Source: Saccharothrix sp. NRRL B-16348 (GTDB taxonomy: Bacteria > Actinomycetota > Actinomycetes > Mycobacteriales > Pseudonocardiaceae). From it: 64,000 bases of DNA. The notes below the pieces were generated by a model. It was given only the letters and a program-made list of their open reading frames with translations, ran no database searches and was not told the DNA's origin. Every line of letters starts with the position of its first letter. The stretch's first letter is position 1. The position numbers and the translations under genes were made by a program. Where the stretch lies: assembly GCF_001280085.1 (NCBI RefSeq), contig NZ_LGED01000013.1:1-64000 (forward strand), read 5' to 3'. This document shows positions 26,021-34,856 of this stretch, piece by piece.

Positions 26021-26884
26021 TCACGGCGACGCGGCGATCTCCACCCGGACCGACTGCGTGTCCTTCAGGATGACGACCGACGGCCGGTAGTCGTCGTTGT
26101 ACCGACCGGTTATCAGGAACCAGCGGTCGTTGGAGTAGGTCATCAGGGACAGGCCGGTGTAGCGGTAGAACGGCTTTCCCCGATGCTCGTTCTGGGTCGG
26201 CTCGACCTGCGAGCCGGGCAGGTCCAGGTAGTCGTCGCTGAAGACCGTCACGAGCGGGAGCCGGGTGGGGTTGGGGTCCTCCTCGACGCCGCGGGCCGCT
26301 CGCTGCCCCAGGTCCTGGGCGTACAGGGTGCCCGCCCAGAAGAGCCCGAGGAACAGCACGACGTACAGGACGCCCCTGGCGCTCTTGGCCGCCGACCAGA
26401 ACCTGATCACCAGGATGGCGCCCGCGCCCAGCAGTGCCGCCCCGCCGAAGGGTGCGATCGGGAACGCCGGGTCAAAGCCCACGAGGAACAGCAGCCCCAC
26501 CAGGAACGAGGCGATGCCGACCACGACGATCCCGGCCACCGCGTACCGCGCGAGCCGCCCCGTGGCCGATCTGCCGCGCAGCAGTGAGACCGCCCGGTCG
26601 ACGCCCAGGAAGAGGAGGGCGCAGACGGCGATCCGCGCCACGGCCCCGAACGTGACGTCGACGCTCCGCAACGCGTAGTCCTGAAGGGACGGCTTCAGCA
26701 CGCCTTGGCTGATGCCGAAGTAGCCGTAGTACGCCTGGTTCCTGATCCACCCGATGTAGACCAAGAGCGCGGTGATCACGGTCGCGGGCGCGGCGACGTC
26801 GAGGACCGTCTTGATCTGCTCCAGGACGTTCCGCTGGTCACTGCTCGGTGCGGTGCCCGGTGCGGCGCCTTGGTCGACGCTCAT
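26021..26884 (-). CDS. Five-TM membrane protein of unknown function
   Basis: A 287-aa protein. Hydrophobic segments lie at about 30-50, 78-96, 108-131, 137-155 and 165-183, then an extracytoplasmic C-terminal domain of about 100 residues that includes YRYTGLSLMTYSNDRWFLITGRY. No family is recognised. It lies 4 bp downstream of the lipoprotein gene on the same strand, so the two are surely co-expressed and may form one envelope complex. Confidence 0.72.
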   Translation of the reverse strand: MSVDQGAAPGTAPSSDQRNVLEQIKTVLDVAAPATVITALLVYIGWIRNQAYYGYFGISQGVLKPSLQDYALRSVDVTFGAVARIAVCALLFLGVDRAVSLLRGRSATGRLARYAVAGIVVVGIASFLVGLLFLVGFDPAFPIAPFGGAALLGAGAILVIRFWSAAKSARGVLYVVLFLGLFWAGTLYAQDLGQRAARGVEEDPNPTRLPLVTVFSDDYLDLPGSQVEPTQNEHRGKPFYRYTGLSLMTYSNDRWFLITGRYNDDYRPSVVILKDTQSVRVEIAASP

Positions 26885-26888
26885 CCGG

Positions 26889-27263
26889 TCATCCGGCCGG
26901 CCGTGTCGGCGACGGCTCGGGCTTCGACGTGGTGGGGGGATCGTTCGTGGTGGGGCCTGCGGTGGTGGTGGGCGTGCACGACAACCCCGGTATGCCGCAA
27001 TGACCCGTCGTCGTTCGGGTAGCGGACTTCTCGGATCGGACGATGGGCGGGATGAACACGGTCGTGACTCCCCCGGCCGATGTCGTCGTAACCCCTGGGG
27101 ATTGCGTCGTCCCGGTCACGGACGTGGTCGTGCCGGTAGCCGACCCGCGCACCGCGTCCCGCGGTCGGTTGTCGTCGCCTTGTCGGGCGCAGGCGGCGAT
27201 CACCAGCAGGCCGAGAACGCTTCCGCCCAGCGCTGCCCGGATGCGATCAGCACGTCTTGCCAT
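26889..27263 (-). CDS. Thr-rich lipoprotein
   Basis: A 124-aa protein from ATG 27263, chosen because MARRADRIRAALGGSVLGLL runs straight into the lipobox VIAAC (Cys25). The longer open frame to 27341 would place the signal internally. The mature part is low-complexity Thr/Ser/Pro (GTTTSVTGTTQSPGVTTTS), typical of a wall-spanning linker, with one CGIPGLSC pair. It overlaps no gene and is 4 bp from the 5-TM protein. Confidence 0.62.
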   Translation of the reverse strand: MARRADRIRAALGGSVLGLLVIAACARQGDDNRPRDAVRGSATGTTTSVTGTTQSPGVTTTSAGGVTTVFIPPIVRSEKSATRTTTGHCGIPGLSCTPTTTAGPTTNDPPTTSKPEPSPTRPAG

Positions 27264-27426
27264 CGGCCACCTCCGCCGAGGTCGCTGCTCACCGCCTGCC
27301 GTGCGGCCGGGGCGGTGGACGGACAGTCTCACTTCTGACATCGCCCGCCGGCGCGGAGGATTACGCGATGTACCCGAACGTGTGACAAGGGCGGAGGCGT
27401 GCTTCGTCGGGTGACGCCGGCGGAGG

Positions 27427-27810
27427 TCAGTGCGTGCCGTGGGCGCTCAGCTCTCGGTAGTGGTCGATCTTCGCGTCCAACGACGTCAGGCAGTCGGAGA
27501 GCTCGGCGATCCGCCGCCGGACGGCGTCGCGGTGCCGTTCCAGCAACTCCAGGCGTTCCCGCGCGGTCGCGTCGCCTTGCCTGCGCAGCTCGGCGAAGCG
27601 TTGCATGTCCCGGATGGACATGCCGGTGGTGCGCAGGCGGGTGAGGAAGGCGAGCCAGGCCAGGTCGGCGCTGCGGAAGCGGCGCCGGCGGTCCGGGCCG
27701 CGGCCGACCGGGTCGAGCAGGCCGATCCGCTCGTAGTAGCGCAACGTGTGCGCGGTCAGGCCGGTGGCCTCGGCCGTTTCCGCGATCGACAGCACGCTCG
27801 TCTGGTTCAT
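27427..27810 (-). CDS. MerR-family transcriptional regulator
   Basis: A 127-aa MerR-type regulator. The winged-helix DNA-binding domain covers residues 6-75 with the signature LTAHTLRYYERIGLLDPVGR, and a dimerisation helix follows (about 80-118). It has no Cys pattern for metal binding, so it belongs to the small-molecule or redox-independent MerR group. It lies 34 bp downstream of the tandem-CMD gene on the same strand and probably regulates that operon. Confidence 0.92.
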   Translation of the reverse strand: MNQTSVLSIAETAEATGLTAHTLRYYERIGLLDPVGRGPDRRRRFRSADLAWLAFLTRLRTTGMSIRDMQRFAELRRQGDATARERLELLERHRDAVRRRIAELSDCLTSLDAKIDHYRELSAHGTH

Positions 27811-27844
27811 GCCGTCGACGGTAGGAGTTGGAGCGCGCTCGAAG

Positions 27845-28723
27845 TCAACCCGGCAGCTCCTCGAACACGCCCCTGGCCACGGTCACGGCGTTCAGGACGC
27901 GGGGGAAGCCGGCGTACGGCACGACGTGGATCAGCGCCTCGACCACCTGACCCCGGCTCAACCCCACGCGCAGCGCGGCGCCCAGGTGCACCCGCAGTTG
28001 GGGTGCGGCGTCGCCGAACGCGGTCAGCGCGCCGATCGTCACGAGCTGCCGCTGCCGCACCGTGAGCCACGGCCGGTAGTACACGTCGCCGAACGCGAAC
28101 TCGACCACGTAGCGGCCGAGGTCGGGCGCGATGTCCCGCAACGACTCGATCACGTCCAGCCCGTGCTGCCCGTCGACCTCCACCAGCTTCTCCGCGCCAC
28201 GCGCGTAGCGGTCCCGCTGGTCGGTCTGCACCGGCGGCTCGACCGTGATCCCCCGGTCCGCGAACACCTGCCGGGCGGCCTGCACGGCGTTGAGCGCCCT
28301 GGGGAAGCCCGCGAACGGCACGATGTGGATCAGCGCCTCCACGATCTCGACGGGGCTCAGCCCGACCTGGAGCGCCGCGTCGAGGTGGAACCGGAGCTGC
28401 GGCGCGGTGTCGCCCTGCGCGGCCAGGGCTCCGATGGTCACCAGCTGCCGCTGCCGGTGGTCCAGCCCCGGCCTGGCGTAGACGTCGCCGTAGGCGAACT
28501 CGACGATGTAGCGGCCGAGGTCCGGTGCGATGTCCGACAGCGACTTGACCACCTCGGCGCCGCGGTCACCGGAGACCTGCCGCAGGACGGCCATGCCCCT
28601 GGCGTACCGGCCCGATGCGGCTGACGCCTCCGGTGCCGTCGACACGCCGACGGCGCCGATCAGCGCGCCGGCGGCCAGCAGCGAACGTCGGTTGACGGTG
28701 GTGTCGTGATCTGACTTGGTCAT
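27845..28723 (-). CDS. Tat-exported tandem carboxymuconolactone-decarboxylase-like protein
   Basis: A 292-aa protein with a Tat-like signal (VNRRSLLAAGALIGAVGVS, then A-rich cleavage region near residue 36). Two homologous CMD domains follow (about 40-155 and 165-290). Each contains the R-x-R-Q-L-V-T-IGAL motif (HRQRQLVTIGALAAQGD and VRQRQLVTIGALTAFGD) and an EIVEALIHIVPFAGFPRALNAV-type helix pair. The CxxC of AhpD-type peroxidases is absent, so a decarboxylase/lactonase-like or unknown role is likelier. The fusion pairs with a MerR gene downstream. Confidence 0.85.
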   Translation of the reverse strand: MTKSDHDTTVNRRSLLAAGALIGAVGVSTAPEASAASGRYARGMAVLRQVSGDRGAEVVKSLSDIAPDLGRYIVEFAYGDVYARPGLDHRQRQLVTIGALAAQGDTAPQLRFHLDAALQVGLSPVEIVEALIHIVPFAGFPRALNAVQAARQVFADRGITVEPPVQTDQRDRYARGAEKLVEVDGQHGLDVIESLRDIAPDLGRYVVEFAFGDVYYRPWLTVRQRQLVTIGALTAFGDAAPQLRVHLGAALRVGLSRGQVVEALIHVVPYAGFPRVLNAVTVARGVFEELPG

Positions 28724-28788
28724 GCCGGCGACGCTAGGTCTTCGCGCGCGCTCGAAGTCAAACCATCGCGCGTGCGGACGGCCGATGA

Positions 28789-28802
28789 TGTGAGCGATAA
28801 CA
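28789..28802. promoter_or_regulatory. Degenerate second LacI-type operator
   Basis: TGTGAGCGATAACA matches 12 of 14 positions of the TGTTAGCGCTAACA core found near 29123. It is about 330 bp upstream, on the CMD side. Two sites could permit looping; this is inference. Confidence 0.4.
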
Positions 28803-29115
28803 GGAGAACGCGGGCCGGAACGTTCACACGGTGGCGCCTGGGACCGCTCTCAGGCGCGTGGTCGGACCTACGGCCGCCCAACGGGTGACCGGACGGGGAA
28901 CCGGGCGTTGACTTCCGGGATCCGCTCACTGCAGGATGTTGCGCAACGCATTGAACATCAACGCGAAGCAATGGCCCGGACGGCCTGAAACCGCCGCCTA
29001 TGGCCTCGACTTCCGCGCTGCCGCCCGCTCTGCCGGGCAGCACGTCGCGTGCCGGCACCGCTCCGCCGAGGAGAACCCCTTGAAGACCAGATGACGTCGT
29101 CCCAGTGAAGCCTGA

Positions 29116-29131
29116 TTGTTAGCGCTAACAA
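29116..29131. promoter_or_regulatory. LacI-family operator upstream of GH43
   Basis: A perfect 16-bp palindrome TTGTTAGCGCTAACAA, of the kind bound by LacI-family repressors of pentose and arabinose-polymer genes. It ends 53 bp before the GH43 start codon, well placed to block transcription. The repressor is not encoded next to it. Confidence 0.8.
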
Positions 29132-29184
29132 GACCAGCGGGCCGGTCCGATCGGCCGTCACTTCCCCAAACCGAGGACAGCATC

Positions 29185-31233
29185 GTGGACTTCACCAGAC
29201 GACAGCTCGGCCGCATCGCCGCGGTCGGGACCGGGGCGCTCGTGCTGCCGGGCCTGCTGCCACCAGGCACGGCGGCGGCCTCGTTCTCGGACGGCAAGTG
29301 GGGCGACCAGGGTGACGGCACCTACGCCAACCCGATCATCCCGGCCGACCTCAGCGACTGGGACTGCATCCGGGTCGGCGCCGACTACTACGGCATCACC
29401 AGCACGTTCGGGTACTCGCCCGGCATGGCCGTCCTGCACTCGAAGGACCTGGTCAACTGGCGGACGATCGGCGGCGCGGTCGACGACCTCACCCGCATCG
29501 GACCGGAGCTGAACTGGGACCGGATGAACCGCTACGGCCGCGGCGTGTGGGCCGGGGCCCTCCGCCACCACGCGGGCCGGTACTGGCTGTACTTCAACAC
29601 GCCCGACGAAGGCTTCTTCATGACGTCGGCACCGTCGCCGACCGGGCCGTGGGAGCCGTTGCACTCGGTGTGGCGGACCACCGGCTGGAACGACGTGTGC
29701 CCGTTCTGGGACGACGACGGCCAGGGCTACCTGGTCACCACGCACTACGCGGACGCCTACAAGGTGCACGTGTTCAAGCTGTCCGCGGACGGCAAGTCGC
29801 TGGTGGGCCCCTCAAGGGTCATCCACCAGTCACGGGGCAGCGAGGCCAACAAGCTCTACAAGATCGACGGCACCTACTACCACCTCTTCAGCGAGGTGAA
29901 GGCCGAGGGCCGGGTGGTCATGATGAACCGCGGCAGCAGCCTCTTCGGCCCGTTCGAGACCAGGCAGTTGCAGCACGTCTCCCCCTCCGCGGACCGCGAG
30001 CCCAACCAGGGCGGGCTGGTGCAGGCGCCGGACGGCGCGTGGCACTGGGTGACCCACCACGGCACCGGCCGCTGGGAGGGACGGGTGCTGTCGCTGCTGC
30101 CGGTGACCTGGGTGGACGGCTGGCCGATCCTGGGTTCGGTGGGCGCGGACGGCATTGGCAACATGGTCTGGACGGGCCGGGTGCCCGCCGGCGGCACGCC
30201 CGGCCTGCCGGTCGACGCGCTGCCCCCCGTGGTGACCGGCGACCTGTTCACCGACACCCGCCTCAAGCCGCAGTGGGAGTGGCACTACCAGCCGCGCGCG
30301 GACCGGTGGTCGCTGACCGAACGCCCCGGCTTCCTGCGGTTGAAGGCGTTCGCGCCCCTGGCGGCGGACAACCTGACCAAGGCCGGGAACACGCTCACCC
30401 AACGGGTGCTGCGCACCGCGGGCGGCGCGACGGTGACGGTCCGCCTCGAACTGGCGGGCCTCGCCGACGGCCAGCACGCCGGGCTGTGCCACTACGCGGC
30501 GACCTACGCCGGGCTGGGCGTCCGGCGCGCCGGGACCACGACCGCCATCGAGCACAACGTCGGCGGCGGCCTGACCCAAGGTCCGGTGATCACGCAGAAC
30601 GCCGTGTGGCTGCGCACCTCGTGGGACGTCAACGGGGTCAGCCGGTTCTCCTACAGCCTCGACGGGAGCGCGTTCACCCCGTTCGGCGGCACCTACCAGC
30701 TCACCTGGGGCGGTTACCGCGGTGACCGGGTCGGCATCTACACCTACAACCCGAACGGCACCGGTCACGTCGACGTCGACTCGGTGCAGTACACGATCGC
30801 ACCCACCCGGGCCTACAAGTGCGTGAGCGCGCGCAGCGGCAAGGTCGTCGACGTCTCCAACGGGTCGGGCGCAGACGGCGCCGCCGTGGTCCAGTGGGCC
30901 GACACCGGCAGGGCGAACCAGCACTGGGCCTTCCAGTCCACAGTGGACGGCTACCACACCGTCACGTGCGTCGGCAGCGGCAAGGTGCTCGACGTGGCAG
31001 GGTCCTCCCTGGCGGACGGCGCACGGGTCGTACAGGCGACCGCCGACGGCCGGGCCAGCCAGCAGTGGCAGCTGCGCCCGCAGACCGGTGGCGTGTTCAC
31101 CGTGGTCAACCGCCACAGCGGCAAGGTGCTCGACGTCAGCGGAGGCAGCACCGCCGACGGCGCCGCGCTGATCCAGTACCGCGACGTCGGCAGCGCCAAC
31201 CAGCGCTGGACCTTCCACCGCGTCGCAGGCTAG
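29185..31233 (+). CDS. GH43 glycosidase with ricin-B (CBM13) domain, Tat-exported
   Basis: A 682-aa secreted enzyme, predicted beta-xylosidase/alpha-L-arabinofuranosidase. The GTG at 29185 gives a Tat-like signal (VDFTRRQLGRIAAVGTGA). The GH43 five-bladed propeller (about 40-350) has the catalytic base Asp in ADLSDWDCIRVG, the pKa-modulating Asp in WNDVCPFWDDDG and the acid Glu in RGSEANKLYK. A concanavalin-like C-terminal beta-xylosidase domain covers about 375-540. A ricin-B trefoil (about 550-682) has three Q-x-W-type repeats (NQHWAF, SQQWQL, NQRWTF). Expression is likely under the upstream LacI-type operator. Confidence 0.92.
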   Translation: MDFTRRQLGRIAAVGTGALVLPGLLPPGTAAASFSDGKWGDQGDGTYANPIIPADLSDWDCIRVGADYYGITSTFGYSPGMAVLHSKDLVNWRTIGGAVDDLTRIGPELNWDRMNRYGRGVWAGALRHHAGRYWLYFNTPDEGFFMTSAPSPTGPWEPLHSVWRTTGWNDVCPFWDDDGQGYLVTTHYADAYKVHVFKLSADGKSLVGPSRVIHQSRGSEANKLYKIDGTYYHLFSEVKAEGRVVMMNRGSSLFGPFETRQLQHVSPSADREPNQGGLVQAPDGAWHWVTHHGTGRWEGRVLSLLPVTWVDGWPILGSVGADGIGNMVWTGRVPAGGTPGLPVDALPPVVTGDLFTDTRLKPQWEWHYQPRADRWSLTERPGFLRLKAFAPLAADNLTKAGNTLTQRVLRTAGGATVTVRLELAGLADGQHAGLCHYAATYAGLGVRRAGTTTAIEHNVGGGLTQGPVITQNAVWLRTSWDVNGVSRFSYSLDGSAFTPFGGTYQLTWGGYRGDRVGIYTYNPNGTGHVDVDSVQYTIAPTRAYKCVSARSGKVVDVSNGSGADGAAVVQWADTGRANQHWAFQSTVDGYHTVTCVGSGKVLDVAGSSLADGARVVQATADGRASQQWQLRPQTGGVFTVVNRHSGKVLDVSGGSTADGAALIQYRDVGSANQRWTFHRVAG

Positions 31234-31240
31234 GGCTTGG

Positions 31241-31271
31241 GCGGTGAACCCCGTCCCCCGGGGTTCACCGC
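31241..31271. terminator. Bidirectional terminator hairpin
   Basis: A perfect 12-bp stem, GCGGTGAACCCC (31241-31252) against GGGGTTCACCGC (31260-31271), with a 7-nt loop. It sits between the GH43 stop and the convergent carboxylase alpha-subunit stop, which falls inside the right arm. It probably serves both genes. Confidence 0.75.
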
Positions 31272-33031
31272 TCCCCCAGCTGTGCCAGCACCGTCCCCTG
31301 CGTGACCGACGCGCCCGGCTCGACGGTCAGGCCGGTGACGACGCCGGCCTTGTGGGCGGTGACCGGGTTCTCCATCTTCATGGCCTCCAGCACCAGGACG
31401 AGGTCGCCCGCCTCGACCGGCTGCCCCTCGGACACCGCGACCTTCACCACCGTGCCCTGCATCGGCGCGACGATCGCGTCGCCGGACACGAGGGTCATGC
31501 CGCCGGTGCGCCTGCGCGCGGTCGGGCGGGGTTGGCCGGCGGTCGCCGCGGCCGGTGTCGCACCGTCCACGAGGGCGGTGAGGTCGGCAGGCAGTGACAC
31601 CTCGACGCGGCGGCTGTTCACCTCCACGACCAGCCGCCGGCGCGGGAGTTCGTCGGCGGTGGTCGGTTGGGGGTGGTGCGGCTCGACCGGGTTGTGCCAC
31701 TCGGTCTCGATCCACTTCGTGTGCACGTCGAACGAACCACCCCCGGCGAACGCGGGGTCGTCCACGACGAGGCGGTGGAAGGGCAGCACGGTGGCGATCC
31801 CCTCGACGTCGTACTCGCGCAGCGCGCGGCGGGCCCGGCGCAGGGCCTGCTCACGGGTGGGACCCCACACGACGAGCTTGGCCAGCATCGAGTCGAACTG
31901 GCCGCCGATCACGCTGCCCTCGACGACTCCCGAGTCGACCCGGACGCCCGGCCCGCCCGGTTCGCGGTAGCGGGTGATCCGGCCGGGTGTGGGCAGGAAC
32001 CCGCGGCCGGCGTCCTCCCCGTTGATCCGGAACTCGAACGCGTGCCCGCGCGGCGCCGGGTCCTCGGTCAGCTCCAGCGGGTGGCCCTCGGCGATGCGGA
32101 ACTGCTCCAGCACCAGGTCGACGCCGGTGGTCTCCTCGGTGACCGGGTGCTCGACCTGCAACCGGGTGTTGACCTCCAGGAACGACACGGTGTCGCCCTG
32201 GACCAGGTACTCCACCGTGCCCGCCCCGGAGTACCCGGCCGCCCGGCAGATGGCCTTGGCCGAGTCGTGGACCAGTCGCCGCTGCTCGTCGGTCAGGAAC
32301 GGCGCCGGCGCCTCCTCGACCAGCTTCTGGTGCCGTCGTTGCAGGGAGCAGTCACGCGTGCCGAGCACGACGACGTTGCCGTGCCGGTCGGCCAGCACCT
32401 GGGCCTCCACGTGCCGTGCCCGGTCCAGGTACCGCTCCACGAAGCACTCGCCGCGGCCGAACGCGGTGACCGCCTCGCGGGTCGCCGACTCGAACAGCTC
32501 CGGGATCTCGTCGAGGGAACGGGCGACCTTCAGGCCACGCCCGCCACCGCCGAACGCGGCCTTGATCGCGACCGGCAGGCCGTGGCGCTCGGCGAAGTCG
32601 ACGATCTCCCGGGCGTCGTCGACGGGACGCCCGGTGCCGGGGACGAGCGGTGCGCCCACCCGTTCGGCGATCCGCCGCGCGGTCACCTTGTCGCCGAGGT
32701 CCCGGATGGCCTGCGGGCTCGGCCCGATCCAGGTCAGGCCGGCGTCGAGGACGGCTTGGGCGAAGTCCGCGTTCTCCGACAGGAAGCCGTAGCCGGGGTG
32801 GATCGCGTCGGCGCCGCACCGCCGCGCGACCTCCAGGATCCGGTCCGCCGACAGGTAGGACTCGGCCGCGGTCCGGCCGCCCAGCGCGAACGCCTCGTCG
32901 GCGAGCCGGGCGAACGGGGCGTCGGCGTCGGGTTCGGCGTACACCGCGACGCTCGCGATCCCCGCGTCCCGCGCCGCCCTGATCACCCGGACCGCGATCT
33001 CGCCCCGGTTGGCGATGAGAACCTTGTGCAC
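31265..33031 (-). CDS. Acyl-CoA carboxylase alpha subunit (biotin carboxylase + BCCP)
   Basis: A 588-aa biotin-dependent carboxylase subunit. The biotin carboxylase domain comes first (about 1-445): [20 protein letters not shown], the ATP-grasp loop [12 protein letters not shown], and [18 protein letters not shown]. The C-terminal biotinyl domain (about 515-588) has the biotinylated Lys in [11 protein letters not shown]. It makes carboxybiotin for the beta subunit. It is the last gene of the PKS operon, so it probably supplies malonyl-CoA (or methylmalonyl-CoA) as extender. Confidence 0.95.
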   Translation of the reverse strand: MHKVLIANRGEIAVRVIRAARDAGIASVAVYAEPDADAPFARLADEAFALGGRTAAESYLSADRILEVARRCGADAIHPGYGFLSENADFAQAVLDAGLTWIGPSPQAIRDLGDKVTARRIAERVGAPLVPGTGRPVDDAREIVDFAERHGLPVAIKAAFGGGGRGLKVARSLDEIPELFESATREAVTAFGRGECFVERYLDRARHVEAQVLADRHGNVVVLGTRDCSLQRRHQKLVEEAPAPFLTDEQRRLVHDSAKAICRAAGYSGAGTVEYLVQGDTVSFLEVNTRLQVEHPVTEETTGVDLVLEQFRIAEGHPLELTEDPAPRGHAFEFRINGEDAGRGFLPTPGRITRYREPGGPGVRVDSGVVEGSVIGGQFDSMLAKLVVWGPTREQALRRARRALREYDVEGIATVLPFHRLVVDDPAFAGGGSFDVHTKWIETEWHNPVEPHHPQPTTADELPRRRLVVEVNSRRVEVSLPADLTALVDGATPAAATAGQPRPTARRRTGGMTLVSGDAIVAPMQGTVVKVAVSEGQPVEAGDLVLVLEAMKMENPVTAHKAGVVTGLTVEPGASVTQGTVLAQLGER

Positions 33032-33076
33032 CTGCGACTCCCTCTCTGTGCTCGGTCGGCCCGCTCGGACCGACCG

Positions 33077-33271
33077 CTACCCGGCGCTGCGCCAGCTGTT
33101 GGGCGGCACGAACACCGCGGCCCGCTCCGGGTGCAGCCACCGGGGCGCGGCCAGGAGCCGCGCGTCGTCCGGTGGTCGCCGGGTGGCCAGGCACACCACC
33201 GCCAGCAGGGCGCCCAGCTCGTCCTCGTCGAGCGTTCCGGACTCGATCCGCAGGACCGGTTCGTCGGCCAT
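33077..33271 (-). CDS. Acyl-CoA carboxylase epsilon subunit
   Basis: A 64-aa protein of the small actinobacterial epsilon (AccE/PccE-like) family that stabilises the alpha-beta holoenzyme. It starts with a strand resembling PVLRIESGTLDEDELGALLAV and ends with the typical W-x-x-S motif (PNSWRSAG). It lies between beta and alpha (13 bp and 45 bp gaps), as in streptomycete acyl-CoA carboxylase operons. Confidence 0.88.
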   Translation of the reverse strand: MADEPVLRIESGTLDEDELGALLAVVCLATRRPPDDARLLAAPRWLHPERAAVFVPPNSWRSAG

Positions 33272-33284
33272 GACCGCTCCCTCC

Positions 33285-34832
33285 CTACAGGGGTGTGTTG
33301 CCGTGCTTGCGCAGCGGCAGGTCGGCGTGCTTGGTGCGCAGCATCTCCAGGCCGCGGATGAGCACCCGCCGGGTGTCGGCCGGTTCGATCACGTCGTCGA
33401 CCAGCCCGCGCTCGGCGGCGTAGGCGGAGTGCATGAGCTCGGCCCGGTACAGGTCGATCTTCTGCCGGCGAACCGCCTCGCGGTCGCCGTTCGCGGCGGC
33501 GATGTCGCGCCGGAAGATGATGTCGACGGCCGCTTCCGGCCCCATGACGGCGATCTCGTTGCCCGGCCACGCCAGGACGAGGTCCGCGCCGATCGAGCGG
33601 GAGTCCATGACGATGTACGCGCCGCCGTAGGCCTTGCGGACGATCACCGACAGTCGCGGCACCGTGGCGTTGCAGTAGGCGGCCAGCAGCTTCGCGCCGT
33701 GCCGGATGATGCCGTCGTGCTCCTGGTTCACGCCGGGCAGGAAGCCGGGCACGTCCACGAACGTGACGATCGGGATGTTGAAGCAGTCGCACGTCTGGAC
33801 GAACCTCGCCGCCTTCTCCGACGCCGCGATGTCCAGGGCGCCGGCCAGCACGGACGGCTGGTTGGCCACCACGCCCACGACCTGGCCGCCCAGCCTGGCG
33901 AACGCGCAGATGACGTTGGTCGCCCAACCCTCTTGCACCTCCAGGACGAACCCGTCGTCGACGACCTCCTCGATGACCGCCCGCATGTCGTAGGGCCGGT
34001 TGCCGTCCGCGGGCACCAGGTGGTCGAGCGCCTCGGCGCGGCGGTCGACCGGGTCGGCCGACGGCAGGGCGGGCGGGCGTTCCCGGTTGTTGGCCGGCAG
34101 CATCGACAGCAGCAACCGGACGTCCTCCAGGCACGACCGCTCGTCGTCGTAGGCGAAGTGCGCGACGCCGGAGAGCCGGTTGTGCACGTCCGCACCGCCG
34201 AGCTCGTCCATGGTGACCCGCTCGCCGGTCACCGCGGCCACCACGTCCGGCCCGGTGAGGAACATCTGGGAGATGCCGCGGACCATGAACGTGAAGTCGG
34301 TCAGCGCCGGGCTGTACGCGGCGCCGCCGGCGCACGGGCCGAGCATGACGCTGATCTGCGGGATGACGCCCGACGCCTTGGCGTTGCGCCGGAAGATCCC
34401 GCCGAACCCGGCGAGCGCCGTGACGCCTTCGTGGATGCGGGCGCCCGCGCTGTCGTTGAGCGACACCAGCGGCGCGCCGGCCTCCACGGCGAGGTCCATC
34501 ACCTTGTGGATCTTCTCCGCGTGCGCCTCGCCGACCGCGCCGCCCAGGATCCGGAAGTCCTGGGCGTAGACGAAGACCGTCCGACCGTGCACGGTGCCCC
34601 AGCCGGTCACCACGCCGTCGCTGAGCGGGCGGTGGTCCGCCCGGCCCAGGCCGGCGTGCCGGGCGCGGCGCAGGCCCTCGACCTCCTGGAACGACCCCTC
34701 GTCGAGCAGCAGCGCGATCCGCTCGCGGGCGGTCAGCTTGCCCTTGCCCCGCTGCCGCCGCGCGGCTTCGTCATCGTCGTCGAGCAGTGCGCGTTTCAGC
34801 TCGGCGATCTTCCCGACCGCGTCGTGCACCAT
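33285..34832 (-). CDS. Acyl-CoA carboxylase beta subunit (carboxyltransferase)
   Basis: A 515-aa carboxyltransferase that moves CO2 from biotin to acyl-CoA. Both crotonase-like halves are present: LVSLNDSAGARIHEGVTAL with GPCAGGAAYSPALTDF in the N-terminal half, and FVDVPGFLPGVNQEHDGIIRHGAKLL with KAYGGAYIVMDS in the C-terminal half. The residue that sets acetyl versus propionyl specificity lies in the second half and was not assigned. Its place inside the PKS operon points to extender supply. Confidence 0.94.
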   Translation of the reverse strand: MVHDAVGKIAELKRALLDDDDEAARRQRGKGKLTARERIALLLDEGSFQEVEGLRRARHAGLGRADHRPLSDGVVTGWGTVHGRTVFVYAQDFRILGGAVGEAHAEKIHKVMDLAVEAGAPLVSLNDSAGARIHEGVTALAGFGGIFRRNAKASGVIPQISVMLGPCAGGAAYSPALTDFTFMVRGISQMFLTGPDVVAAVTGERVTMDELGGADVHNRLSGVAHFAYDDERSCLEDVRLLLSMLPANNRERPPALPSADPVDRRAEALDHLVPADGNRPYDMRAVIEEVVDDGFVLEVQEGWATNVICAFARLGGQVVGVVANQPSVLAGALDIAASEKAARFVQTCDCFNIPIVTFVDVPGFLPGVNQEHDGIIRHGAKLLAAYCNATVPRLSVIVRKAYGGAYIVMDSRSIGADLVLAWPGNEIAVMGPEAAVDIIFRRDIAAANGDREAVRRQKIDLYRAELMHSAYAAERGLVDDVIEPADTRRVLIRGLEMLRTKHADLPLRKHGNTPL

Positions 34833-34856
34833 GTTTCCTCCTCGTGGTGCGCGCCC

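Larger units (their letters stand above)
28724..29184. other. 461-bp divergent intergenic region with operator-like sites
   Basis: Lies between the CMD gene (minus) and the GH43 gene (plus). It contains a perfect 16-bp LacI-type palindrome near the GH43 start (29116-29131) and a 12/14 match to the same core at 28789-28802. It also holds a CebR-like degenerate site at 28839-28852 (TGGGACCGCTCTCA) and a 10-bp palindrome GTTGCGCAAC at 28938-28947. No gene was found. Confidence 0.6.
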
